Source of the DNA: Barthelona sp. PCE
Taxonomy: Eukaryota; Metamonada: BaSk clade
DNA length: 64,000 nucleotides
Direction: 5' to 3'
NCBI GenBank assembly: GCA_040285745.1
Contig: JAUFOR010000007.1
Span: forward strand, 1-64,000
In this document: in pieces, positions 50,801 through 59,013 of the stretch
How positions within the stretch are numbered: position 1 is the first letter of the stretch
How the letters are laid out: every line of letters begins with the position of its first letter
The notes under the pieces: model-generated
The model's database searches: none
Told to the model about the DNA's origin: nothing
Seen by the model: the letters and a program-made list of their open reading frames with translations, nothing else
Position numbers and translations under genes: made by a program

Positions 50801-52456
50801 GTAATCATTCAAAAGAACACTGTTATTAATGAAGCTTCATCTTCTATTGCTGAAAGAAATGCTACGATAGATGGACTTAAATCTTCAAAGCAGGCACTTG
50901 AAGAAGAGTTCAGCACACAATTATCGGACGAGATCCGCATGAGGGAGGAGGCTGCTGCTGACTTTGAAGCGAAAATTGATGCACTCACGACTGAAAACGC
51001 AGAGCTTCACAAGTCTCTCACAATTCTTGAAGATAACAACAAGTTGCAGATTGCAACAGTTGAGAAGGAGGTTGAGGTCGTCAAGCAACGCGCTGATGAA
51101 GCAGATAGTATGAAGGATTCCATCATTGATGATTTACGAGAGGAGGTTAATCAGCTCAGCGTACAAATCGAAAAGGTGAAAGAAACCGCTGCTGTGCAAA
51201 ATGAAAAGGCCCGCAAGACCAGCACCGATCTTAGGAAGGAGCTTGCTCTTGTCCAGGCTGAGAAAACGGAATTGGCTTCTGATGTTGAGTCGCTCGTTCA
51301 TAAAGTGGGTAAACACAGAACCTCTGCTGATAAGCTTCAGAAGGATCTAGGCTTTAGAAACGAGGAAATCAACTCTCTAAAAGAGGAGCTTAACGTTGCC
51401 CGCAATAAGGCTGAGGATACCACTCTTTCTGATAAAATTAGAGTGTTAGAATCTGATCTTACCGATCTTTCTGATAAGTACAATGTCCTAAAATCGCAGA
51501 ATATAGTACTAAAAACGACAATTTCTGAACTGGAAGAGGCTAACAACACTATGCTACTTGAATCAAAGGAAAATGAGCACAAATTCAGTGTGATGTCGAC
51601 AGGATTTGCCGAACTTACTCAGGAGCACCAAGATCTACGCACGTTGCACGATGATATCAAAATTGACAGGGATAAGCTACTCACCGAATTACAAACTGCA
51701 GGCGACTTGCTCTTCGAACTCTCAGAAGACAATAAGTTGCAGTTATCAAAGGCTGAGACCATATGGAAGGAGGAGCGCGATGTTCTGCTACTCAAGAACG
51801 TTAGTCTTCAGAAGGAAGTTGACGATGCTGCCGCTCTAGTTTCCAGTGTTGAGGGTTTGGAAATCTTCGTACAAGATCTTGTTTCACGCATGGATCACCT
51901 TGGTACCGTCACTCAGCAACAGCGCGACGAGCTTAAGGCGATTAAAATTGAGAGAGATTCAATCGCGGAAGAAAGGCAGCGAATCAGCGATGATCTTCGC
52001 ATTGTTGAGGCTGAAAACATCGTTATCCGAGAGGAAATGATTGTGAAGAACTCAAGTTACGCGGATATGGAAGAACGCCTTGCAAAATTCCACGAGACCA
52101 CAATGGACAGTGCTACAGAAAAAGACTTACATGACGAAATTGATGTATTACGTGCAGATATTACAGCTAAAGACCGCTCAATTGATGACCTCACGGTTAA
52201 ATTTGAAGAGAAAGATGCTCTTTTATCGTATCGCGAGAATGAAATGGAATTAGCTACCTCAGCCCATGCTATTGAGGTTGAAAATTTAAAAAAGAGGATC
52301 AGAAAGGATGAGAAAGCAAGCGATGCTCTTCATGCCAAACTCAAGGACACTATTGATCAACAAGAGCACATGCTTAAAATGCGTGACAAGGAGATTATCG
52401 AGTTAAGATCTGATTTACAATTAGCACAAGGTGGTAAAGGCTGTCTTTGTTTTTAA
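47861..52456 (+). CDS. Kelch-repeat and long coiled-coil protein with C-terminal CaaX box
   Basis: The 1531-residue protein has residues about 15-350 forming a kelch beta-propeller (LFGG/VFGG blades such as VFLFGGQMPSGK, MYVFGGRTKNG). Residues about 350-1520 are one long coiled coil with internal repeats around FKTQLADEIRLREE. The protein ends GGKGCLCF: CLCF is a CaaX box, and Phe in the last position favours geranylgeranylation. That layout (globular head, very long rod, lipid-anchored tail) suggests a membrane tether or golgin-like protein (inference). I start at ATG 47861 (MNFYPAEF), since the longer frame starts at a non-ATG codon and would overlap the promoter of the divergent gene. Confidence 0.88.
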   Translation: MNFYPAEFTSLGVELRINRRDFAFGQVDDCFVIFGGSAGQNLVNTLSHVSCDESEAAFTDIELPNLPSPRVYAAGCGVRTSSGPNMFFHGGRDTSSFLSDCMIYSPLEKAILPIAFQHVYQPNITRLPTLGYKWRLVRDKRFQLPALSGHSAASTNGLVFLFGGQMPSGKSSKLSNALHVVDLETLQWMIVETKNVPDPVTLHSSEIVGNNMYVFGGRTKNGVSDIIHKLDLSSMTWTIVSSFYKPQPRFHMSTFVIEKERTKLIGISGGLTTMGNAKQQIPLSDLWFFNTSNEEFFFIKTPSIQMNGHASLLFDSNASILLFDGLSSVSLSLLFDFEKPKKEDSSESVSLLMQQISDLKQADVSKSMAHQAAEHRLTSTISELEESIKVHELSKQQYNCDIAELHEQLLSIHQYADEQTEEVTSLTSKKASLESERDDLLSRLNSLSEVKSDVTKSIEELQSKIDLLQSERDSVQIDHDSMKNERDAIKNERDVVNEQFNSLKNERDSIEKQLNTTKTECINIKEECEQLKRQYQTVKHEAENNQADADEANQALFRISDEFEDFRLKAEDELIACNTEIATLQEANDTLHKTLASSTDDKDRMATLRTEFDNRIAALQDKLVEIDQQKTVVEQQLEAKNKKIASLENKLKASMEELENGKADLSSTLSELNSLNTMLDAMRMSHTDEISAVKQDAEKIHATELAKMEAALDELKLSYTDLEAKFESISSEKAKAEEAIAARDAKIVQLNEQSNEMEIKFKTHLADEIQLRETVEMQNVQLTDDLRLKGEALADKNEKIIDLTSAATNNEAEFKTQLADEIRLREETTLALEAKIDELTNAVSDVTARLTSETKLREETEAKIESIAETHNEALEALNLSHSATMANEKALHETKLTELEEKITEKDSEIENLTKSLKSSEVIFNNKCEQMQIHNETVCAGLKKEIIDKESKILKLNECFIESNNDIIRLNDEIIKLNDVIIQKNTVINEASSSIAERNATIDGLKSSKQALEEEFSTQLSDEIRMREEAAADFEAKIDALTTENAELHKSLTILEDNNKLQIATVEKEVEVVKQRADEADSMKDSIIDDLREEVNQLSVQIEKVKETAAVQNEKARKTSTDLRKELALVQAEKTELASDVESLVHKVGKHRTSADKLQKDLGFRNEEINSLKEELNVARNKAEDTTLSDKIRVLESDLTDLSDKYNVLKSQNIVLKTTISELEEANNTMLLESKENEHKFSVMSTGFAELTQEHQDLRTLHDDIKIDRDKLLTELQTAGDLLFELSEDNKLQLSKAETIWKEERDVLLLKNVSLQKEVDDAAALVSSVEGLEIFVQDLVSRMDHLGTVTQQQRDELKAIKIERDSIAEERQRISDDLRIVEAENIVIREEMIVKNSSYADMEERLAKFHETTMDSATEKDLHDEIDVLRADITAKDRSIDDLTVKFEEKDALLSYRENEMELATSAHAIEVENLKKRIRKDEKASDALHAKLKDTIDQQEHMLKMRDKEIIELRSDLQLAQGGKGCLCF

Positions 52457-52496
52457 TTAACTGCAAATAAAGTAATTATAATGCTTTTTACTAAAA

Positions 52497-53462
52497 TTAA
52501 ATCCGTACAGACAAAAGCTCATTAATCTTCGACGCCACAACAGTAACGTTGGAAACCTCTGGTTCTTCATGTTGAATCTTCTTCCGTTGTGTGCGAGGTG
52601 AAAAAGAAGATTGAAATCCGTTCTTTGGAGCATAACCAAGTTGGTGTGATAACATACCGGGATCATCAATAAACAATGATGAAACATTCTTGTATCGCCT
52701 TTCCTTCATTTTTGGTGAATGACTTAACCGTAGCTGCGGAATTGATGGCTTCTTACGTTGTGGATAAGCCACTGCTGGTGGTGAATCAGTAAAGAACCGA
52801 ATCTCAGGTTTCTCGAAGTCATCAGTGTTATCTAACTGTCTAAGAGCGCGAGGACTCTGAATTGGGGATGGTACATAACTAGGGAATACGGAAGCAGGTT
52901 TTTCTAATCGAATTTTGATATCAGGGACTTTGGGTACATCTTGTTTTCGTTTTTTCCTACGAAAACTGCGTCTAGCTGGCTTTTTGGGAGATTTTGAAGG
53001 TTCTAAATCAGGTATATCCTCCATACAGGCATATCTAAATCTAGCAAGTCGTGATCCCATATTTGATGCCTGTTTCTCCTTTCCTGACATTGTCAGGAGA
53101 CTGTCAAGTTTCTTTTTTGAGAAATTAAGCTCATTATTCGGAGTTTTGGGTGCCCTATTTTTAATCACCTTTCTGATCTGTTTTCTCGTTTGAAAGTTGT
53201 TCTTCGGCTTTGGAGCTGATATCATCAAAGTGGGAAGTCTTAGAGGCTTCTTCAACGTTTCTTCAAGGTTTTGTTGAAGTTCTGTGGATACTTGACCGAG
53301 TTTGCTAAATTCCTCCCTCGTTGAACGGGAGGACCGAGCTGTACGCGGCATTCTCACGTGCACATCATCGTTAGAATTAGGTTGACGAAACTTTCTCGCT
53401 GTTTGCGCCCCGGATCGCTGTATTTGTGCTTTGTATAGGTTCAAAAACGTCCTAGAGTTCAT
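52497..53462 (-). CDS. Basic, Pro/Ser-rich protein of unknown function
   Basis: The 321-residue protein is strongly basic and disordered, with many SP dipeptides (SPIQSPRAL, LSHSPKMKERR, SFSPRTQRKK) and Lys/Arg clusters (RRSFRRKKRKQ). There is no globular domain or coiled coil of note. A nuclear or cytoskeleton-binding protein controlled by proline-directed kinases would fit (inference). I use ATG 53462; a Met near residue 38 is an alternative start. It converges on the kelch gene with 40 bp between the stops. Confidence 0.65.
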   Translation of the reverse strand: MNSRTFLNLYKAQIQRSGAQTARKFRQPNSNDDVHVRMPRTARSSRSTREEFSKLGQVSTELQQNLEETLKKPLRLPTLMISAPKPKNNFQTRKQIRKVIKNRAPKTPNNELNFSKKKLDSLLTMSGKEKQASNMGSRLARFRYACMEDIPDLEPSKSPKKPARRSFRRKKRKQDVPKVPDIKIRLEKPASVFPSYVPSPIQSPRALRQLDNTDDFEKPEIRFFTDSPPAVAYPQRKKPSIPQLRLSHSPKMKERRYKNVSSLFIDDPGMLSHQLGYAPKNGFQSSFSPRTQRKKIQHEEPEVSNVTVVASKINELLSVRI

Positions 53463-53596
53463 CTATACACGTATGCGAACAAACAGTGTCAGTATTTATA
53501 ACGAAAGAGTGAATTTTCAATTTTACGAAGATGCAGTAACTTCTCATCATTCAATCATCTAATCGTGGCTTATTCATAATATAATAACAACACTAT

Positions 53597-55057
53597 TTAC
53601 TTCAAAGCTACTACTGACGTAACAACACTAAAAGCAGGTACATTCACCAATCCACAATTGTCATCAATGCACAATGCAATCTCCTGTTCATCATACTCCA
53701 GGTTTTGAACCACGAAAACGTACTTATCCGTTCCTTTTGCAACAATAGAGTGCTCAGTCGAATCTGGGTGCAAAATTTCCATACCAGGTTCTATATACTT
53801 ACTGAGCTGTCTAAGCAGTGTGTACTCGTGCCTGTACCACACCCTTCCACTGGGCATGACATGTCCGGGTGCATTGCACCAGTTATATGCAACATTTGGA
53901 CCACCTGCCTTGAAAATGGAACCATTGATAGGAGGATGAGGATCATAAATGTCGTAACCGAGAAGCAGCGCGTTCCACACGATGTATGACTGCGCACCAC
54001 TACCGATTGCCTTCATTGCATCATGAATAAGACGCTCACCCCATTCATAGTCACCAAGCACGTCATCAATAACAATAGGGCAATTACATGCCTCAGTAGC
54101 GAGTATTTTCTTATTTCCATAGCTATCGGCGACATTTTTCACACGATGGAAGTCTCCAGGACGCTGATGATAGTAGTGAAAACTGATGAACTGATACAAA
54201 TCACTGCAATCCGAGCCGATAGGACACTCTGTCTCAAAATCGTTAAGAAACGTCGTCATATCGTGCTTGTTGTGATCGTATATACCAATACCTACCGAAC
54301 CATCGTGATCTTTCTTAATAATTGGACCTAAATGATCTCGAATGAACCGGGCCATCTCACCACCGTTCCAAACACATGCTGGCCACGTGGACTTTCCGTT
54401 GCGCCCGTGGTTGACCTCGTTCTGAACGGAAAGGAAAGATATCGGAATTCCTTCCTTGGCATACTCGCTGATCCACTTAGATAGATAGCGTGCGTATGCA
54501 TCATGATAGCGCGCATCCTCCTTCAAACAAGGGATGGTTGTGTAATCATAGGAATCTCCGTTCTTCATCCATTTAGGTGGACTCCATGGAGCTGCGATGA
54601 ACCTAATGTGATCGTAGCGATTACGAATATCTCTCAACAACGGAAGGATGTACTTTCTGTCGTTTTCAAGCGAGAATGAACTCAACTCAAAGTCGTCAGT
54701 CTGCTCTGCGCAAGACCATCTACTTAAAGAAAAATCACACGAACCAATGTGCAGGCGGACGAGATTAATCCTTGCGTCAGCAAACAATGTATCCAAGAAA
54801 GCTTCCTTATCAACCACAAGACCATAAGAATATGCGGTGCTTTCTGTGATTGCAACTCCAAAGCCCTCGTGTGGTCTTCCAGTACTAGCTGAGCTTACCT
54901 TGACAAATTTGTCGTAGAATTCACTAGTTGGAAGATCAATAGCAAGTGTTTTGTGAACAAAATCTCGTGTTGCAGTGTGAATATCTGCAACGAGAGATTG
55001 AGCGGTGCAAAGAACCATAATTGCTAAAAAAAAGGAACAACAAAACCTCATTGCCAT
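53597..55057 (-). CDS. GH30 glycosidase, glucosylceramidase-like
   Basis: The 486-residue protein has an N-terminal signal peptide (CCSFFLAIMVLCTAQSLVA). The GH30 core shows the family landmarks GFGVAITES, RLHIGSCDFSL and APWSPPKWMK. The catalytic acid/base is E214 (LSVQNEVNHG) and the nucleophile E322 (ILATEACNCP), 108 residues apart, about as in human acid beta-glucosidase. It probably hydrolyses glucosylceramide or related beta-glucosides in lysosomes or outside the cell. Endo-beta-1,6-glucanase activity is the alternative within GH30. A second in-frame ATG at 55051 is equally plausible. Confidence 0.9.
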   Translation of the reverse strand: MAMRFCCSFFLAIMVLCTAQSLVADIHTATRDFVHKTLAIDLPTSEFYDKFVKVSSASTGRPHEGFGVAITESTAYSYGLVVDKEAFLDTLFADARINLVRLHIGSCDFSLSRWSCAEQTDDFELSSFSLENDRKYILPLLRDIRNRYDHIRFIAAPWSPPKWMKNGDSYDYTTIPCLKEDARYHDAYARYLSKWISEYAKEGIPISFLSVQNEVNHGRNGKSTWPACVWNGGEMARFIRDHLGPIIKKDHDGSVGIGIYDHNKHDMTTFLNDFETECPIGSDCSDLYQFISFHYYHQRPGDFHRVKNVADSYGNKKILATEACNCPIVIDDVLGDYEWGERLIHDAMKAIGSGAQSYIVWNALLLGYDIYDPHPPINGSIFKAGGPNVAYNWCNAPGHVMPSGRVWYRHEYTLLRQLSKYIEPGMEILHPDSTEHSIVAKGTDKYVFVVQNLEYDEQEIALCIDDNCGLVNVPAFSVVTSVVALK

Positions 55058-55261
55058 GTTTATGGTAAAAATGAGAAAGACAACGACAAAACTCCAAAGA
55101 TCTGTACATTAAGTTTTAAATATTGATGATTGGCCGATCTATACAGTAAAAAGCTTAAGACCACTAATAGTATCCTCAAAATGGTATAAATTGTTGTTTT
55201 CTATTTTAAGCCTTTCTTCTACAAATTTTTACCTTATTTTAACCCATTACTCGTGATTAAT

Positions 55262-55489
55262 ATGGGCCTAAAAACGGAAATAATGCTCGAAATTGCCTTG
55301 TATGTCCTTGCATCGTTACTAGCTGTTGTAGGAATTATTCTCCTGGCTTTTTGTTGCAAAAATCGAGTAGGTAAGCGCCAGCGTCGCGGAATGCCTTTTC
55401 CCAGACTTCCTGTTCAAGCAACTGCAAAGGTTGGTACTCCAATGGGTTTACATGACGTTAACGTTGTTGCGATGGGCAGAGAACCGTAA
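55262..55489 (+). CDS. Small single-pass membrane protein
   Basis: The 75-residue protein has a hydrophobic helix over about residues 8-30 (ALYVLASLLAVVGIILLAF), then CC and a basic tail (KNRVGKRQRRGMPFPRLP). The CC just inside the membrane could be palmitoylated. No family is recognised. The longer frame from 55253 begins with GTG. CCTTTCTTC and ACCTTATTTT elements lie upstream. It is short, so chance cannot be fully excluded, but the hydrophobic profile and position upstream of a clear TAA favour a gene. Confidence 0.55.
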   Translation: MGLKTEIMLEIALYVLASLLAVVGIILLAFCCKNRVGKRQRRGMPFPRLPVQATAKVGTPMGLHDVNVVAMGREP

Positions 55490-56040
55490 AAAATGACTAA
55501 ATGCTATTTTCTGATGGATGCAATGAGCAGCTTGTGCAATACGGAAAAGGATTTTGTAGATTTTGTTAGCATTCTAAATTTGTATCGTTGTTTAAACGGT
55601 ATAGATGAAGCTCTGGCTGTATAAGCAGCACATTATATGTAACCAAAATATCAAAAGCAAAAAGTTATATTTTGTGCAGGTATTTACTAATACATCATTT
55701 CATCATTTATTTATGTAAATCATATCGATTGTCTATTTTGTATCCTATATACATTTCAATACTGATATAACAAGGAAAAATATATAATTTAAAATATTTA
55801 CTCTTCACTACCACCTTGACATAGTGTTTATCACTTGTCATTAAAACTGTAACGTTTCGCAAATGCTTTGAAATACATTAAAACCTTAAACACTTGAATC
55901 ATCAAACAATACACCGGCATTTCCTGTGAGCGGTATTAACGGTCAGTTTGCTGTTGGAACGACACTAAAGCCCATACAAGTGTAAAACATGTATTCACAT
56001 TGGTCGTCAAGAATTGTGAAAATACCATTTCCAATATTTT
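55490..56040. other. Longest empty intergenic region
   Basis: About 550 bp of AT-rich sequence upstream of aspartate aminotransferase. A 43-codon ATG frame (from 55493) sits at its left edge but has no start-site element and no recognisable features. No RNA gene or repeat was seen. Confidence 0.4.
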
Positions 56041-56052
56041 TACCCCTTTACA
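56041..56052 (+). promoter_or_regulatory. CCCCTTTACA start-site element of aspartate aminotransferase
   Basis: Reads TACCCCTTTACA, 19 nt before ATG 56072. It is a variant of the recurring CCCTTTTCA element. Confidence 0.5.
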
Positions 56053-56071
56053 TAATCTTTAAGTACTTTTA

Positions 56072-57319
56072 ATGTTTGAAACTGTCCAATCTATCCCCTG
56101 GGATCCCATTTTGAAGCTCATTACCGAGTTCAAAGAAGATTCAAACCCTAAGAAGGTTAATCTTGGCGTTGGCGCATTCAGAACCGATGAGGGTAAGCCT
56201 TATGTGCTTCCTGCCGTTCAAAAAGCATGTGAGCGCGTCGCAAGCACTCCCCATGAGTATCCACCTATGCAAGGTTTAACTGGATATCCTGAAGCAGCCA
56301 GGACCATCATTTTTGGTAAAAACCACCGTGTCATGGCCGACGGAGAAGAGAGAGCCAGAACAATGAGCATGCAGACTCTCTCAGGTTGTGGTTCATTAAG
56401 CCTTATCTTTGAACTACTCAGATTGTACAAACCTGAAGTCAATTTCTTTTTGAGTGATCCCACGTGGCCCAACCATCAGGGCATGATCAAATATAGGTTT
56501 GATGCTGATCAGATGCAGAGCTACAGGTACTTTAACAACAAAACCTGTAGTCTTGATTTTGAAGGTATGATTGAGGACATGAACGCCATCCCTGAGGGTT
56601 CTGTCATCCTCTTGCAGGCATGTGGACATAACCCAACCGGTGTGGATCCAACAAAGGAGCAATGGGAAGTCATTGCAAACATTGTCGTTGAGCGTAAGCT
56701 CTTCCCCATCGTTGATTGTGCGTACCAGGGATTTGTCTCTGGATCTCTTGACGAGGACGCATTTGCCGTTCGCTATATTGCCGATGTTTTACTTGACAAC
56801 AACATGGAAGGTGCATTTTGTCAATCTTTCTCGAAGAATCTGGGTCTCTACGGCGAGCGTATCGGTGCGTTACACGTCATCACCAAGGCTCCTGAGCACG
56901 CTCATGCTCTCCTCACTCAGTTTTGTGCTATTGCCAGGTCTTCGTACTCAATGCCATCCATTAATGGTGCCAAGATCGTCACAACCGTGTTTAATGACCC
57001 TGAGCTCCTCCAATCATGGAATGAGAGCATGCATTACATGTTTACACGAATCAGTGGCATCCGTTCAAAATTCCACGCTCGTCTCATGCATTACGAGAAA
57101 GCCCGTAACCCAGATGTTGACGAGCACGTCTGGGACCATGTCCTTAAGCAGAAGGGTATGTTCACATACACCGGTCTTGAAGCGAAGCATGTCGATCACA
57201 TTAAGACTAACTATTCCATTTATTTCGTTGGCAACGGCCGTATTTCTATGTCTGGATTAAACGATAGCAACCTTGATTATGTTGCTGAAGTTTTTGTTCG
57301 CGTCAAATACGATCTCTAA
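56072..57319 (+). CDS. Aspartate aminotransferase (class I, PLP)
   Basis: The 415-residue protein has the class I fold with family landmarks: NLGVGAFRTDEGKPYVLP, LTGYPEA, SDPTWPNHQGM, CGHNPTGVDPT, DCAYQGF and the PLP-binding lysine K255 in SFSKNLGLYGERIG. It interconverts aspartate and 2-oxoglutarate with oxaloacetate and glutamate. There is no obvious N-terminal targeting extension, so a cytosolic location is likely. Length and motifs are full; nothing is missing. Confidence 0.95.
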   Translation: MFETVQSIPWDPILKLITEFKEDSNPKKVNLGVGAFRTDEGKPYVLPAVQKACERVASTPHEYPPMQGLTGYPEAARTIIFGKNHRVMADGEERARTMSMQTLSGCGSLSLIFELLRLYKPEVNFFLSDPTWPNHQGMIKYRFDADQMQSYRYFNNKTCSLDFEGMIEDMNAIPEGSVILLQACGHNPTGVDPTKEQWEVIANIVVERKLFPIVDCAYQGFVSGSLDEDAFAVRYIADVLLDNNMEGAFCQSFSKNLGLYGERIGALHVITKAPEHAHALLTQFCAIARSSYSMPSINGAKIVTTVFNDPELLQSWNESMHYMFTRISGIRSKFHARLMHYEKARNPDVDEHVWDHVLKQKGMFTYTGLEAKHVDHIKTNYSIYFVGNGRISMSGLNDSNLDYVAEVFVRVKYDL

Positions 57320-57401
57320 CCCTTTCTAATTTTTTCTCTAATCCCCTCCACCATTACCACCAAACCACCAATAAATTTGCATGTCTTTTATTTTTGATTG
57401 A

Positions 57402-58859
57402 TTAGAAGAATATTGATTTGAGACCGAGAATCATTGAAACAACACATAGTAAAATCGAAATCCACGAAAAAATGATTAGGGTGCGATTTTTCACAGCCTG
57501 CTCCTTTGTCAGACGCAGATATGCGAATGGGGCGAGGAAGAAGACAACAATCGACCCCACAGTAGAACCTGTAAATCCTAATATAACGCCTAGATCTGTG
57601 ACGAAAAATGTGAGCGTATAAACACACGTAATAAAAATTACAATCTTCAGTGTGTATGATTTCGTGTTGAAAAGTCCCAACAGAATCGTTCTTGCGGCGA
57701 ATGCAAGGACGGGGAAGCTGAAAACAACCACAAAAAGCATGGATAACCTGCTCACGATTGTAATCCAGGAAGAATTAGGGTAGTTTAGCAATAGATTCGA
57801 CTTGACAGCGCCTCCAAACTGCAGATATCCGGAAAAGCTGATGATAAGATATAGCAAGCCCACCATCGTCATACTGGAAACCACAACCTTCTTCATACGC
57901 GGCACAGTGCGAGCCTTAAGCTCATAGTACAGCTGTGGAATATTGATATGGGCACCAAACATTAGGATGATGATGCCGAATCCAGCAAATACATTTGGTG
58001 AATCAAATAGCTTGATGTTTTTCGCTGCTGAAAACCCGTCCATGATACAGGCTACTAGAATGAGCAATACTGTGACACCGACGCAGATGGTCGCCAGTAC
58101 GCTTGTGAATGCGAGACTCTTAAGACTCTTGAGCAAGCAAAGAGGAATGAGGATAAGGAACACAACAATGCCAAGCACAATCTGCTCAACTGTGAATGTG
58201 AGATCCTCACCAACAATGCCCTCGACAACAGGAATAGAATAATCCCTTATAATTACGATATAAGCATTTAAAATGCAGAAGACCAGACAGAGAACCAGAA
58301 TATCCATAAACACCACAAATCGAGGAGAGACAGCCTTAAGCAGTACTTCCTTCCATGTGTACTTCTTGGTCATCTCACAACAGTGCGAGGCAATCAACAT
58401 GGTCACACTACTGAAAAAAGCAATGACCAACAGACCAATCAGGAACCAGAACACTCCCATTAGGTTGAGCGCGCTCGCAATGGCAAGAATACCAGCTCCC
58501 AAGACGTTGTTACTGAGAACAGCAAATTGCTGAAAAATTGTTCCTCCTTCGTTTTCTGGTTTGCGTTCGATAATGATATTAACCGAATCCATGGAGATGG
58601 AACATCCTGAAAAACTCCTCTTTAATCTTGACACAGTTTGTGTTGGGTGTTTTGGTGACAATGCCGGGATTGGTTCTGAGTCACTACTTTCACCAGTTAA
58701 ATCCGGAGAAGATGATGGAGAAAAGCTATCTTCGTCGCGGGAACGATTATAAGGTTGTGGCGATTGACTGATTGCTGGACTTATACTAGTTTGGCGTAGC
58801 AGATGATCTGGTGCATTTCCGATGGTTCTTGAACCTGATTCCACTACTTCTGGTTGCAT
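57402..58859 (-). CDS. Amino acid/auxin permease family transporter (SLC38/AVT-like)
   Basis: The 485-residue protein has a disordered Ser/Pro-rich N-terminus (about 1-100), then about 11 membrane helices. The first has the AAAP hallmark QQFAVLSNNVLGAGILAIASAL (the conserved NxxxGxGxLxxP-like turn), and FGAHINIPQLYYELK follows later. Members move neutral or cationic amino acids across the plasma or vacuolar membrane with protons or sodium. Substrate cannot be read from sequence. ATG 58859 is preceded by AACCATTTCTCA at 58866-58877. Confidence 0.9.
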   Translation of the reverse strand: MQPEVVESGSRTIGNAPDHLLRQTSISPAISQSPQPYNRSRDEDSFSPSSSPDLTGESSDSEPIPALSPKHPTQTVSRLKRSFSGCSISMDSVNIIIERKPENEGGTIFQQFAVLSNNVLGAGILAIASALNLMGVFWFLIGLLVIAFFSSVTMLIASHCCEMTKKYTWKEVLLKAVSPRFVVFMDILVLCLVFCILNAYIVIIRDYSIPVVEGIVGEDLTFTVEQIVLGIVVFLILIPLCLLKSLKSLAFTSVLATICVGVTVLLILVACIMDGFSAAKNIKLFDSPNVFAGFGIIILMFGAHINIPQLYYELKARTVPRMKKVVVSSMTMVGLLYLIISFSGYLQFGGAVKSNLLLNYPNSSWITIVSRLSMLFVVVFSFPVLAFAARTILLGLFNTKSYTLKIVIFITCVYTLTFFVTDLGVILGFTGSTVGSIVVFFLAPFAYLRLTKEQAVKNRTLIIFSWISILLCVVSMILGLKSIFF

Positions 58860-59013
58860 TGTGCGTGAGAAATGGTTTTTAAAGTGCTAAATAAAACAAT
58901 GAAATGGGCTCAAATTGCAAAAACAATCCCATCACTCGATTTCTGCATTTTACTAGTGTGCTACTGTCGATTGAAGGTGTAGTAAGAGCACTTGACCACC
59001 AGAATGATTCAAA

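Noticed and set aside
55493-55624. 43-codon ATG frame just after the small membrane gene
   Set aside because: It has no CCTTT-type element, no domain or hydrophobic pattern, and probably lies in the 3' UTR.
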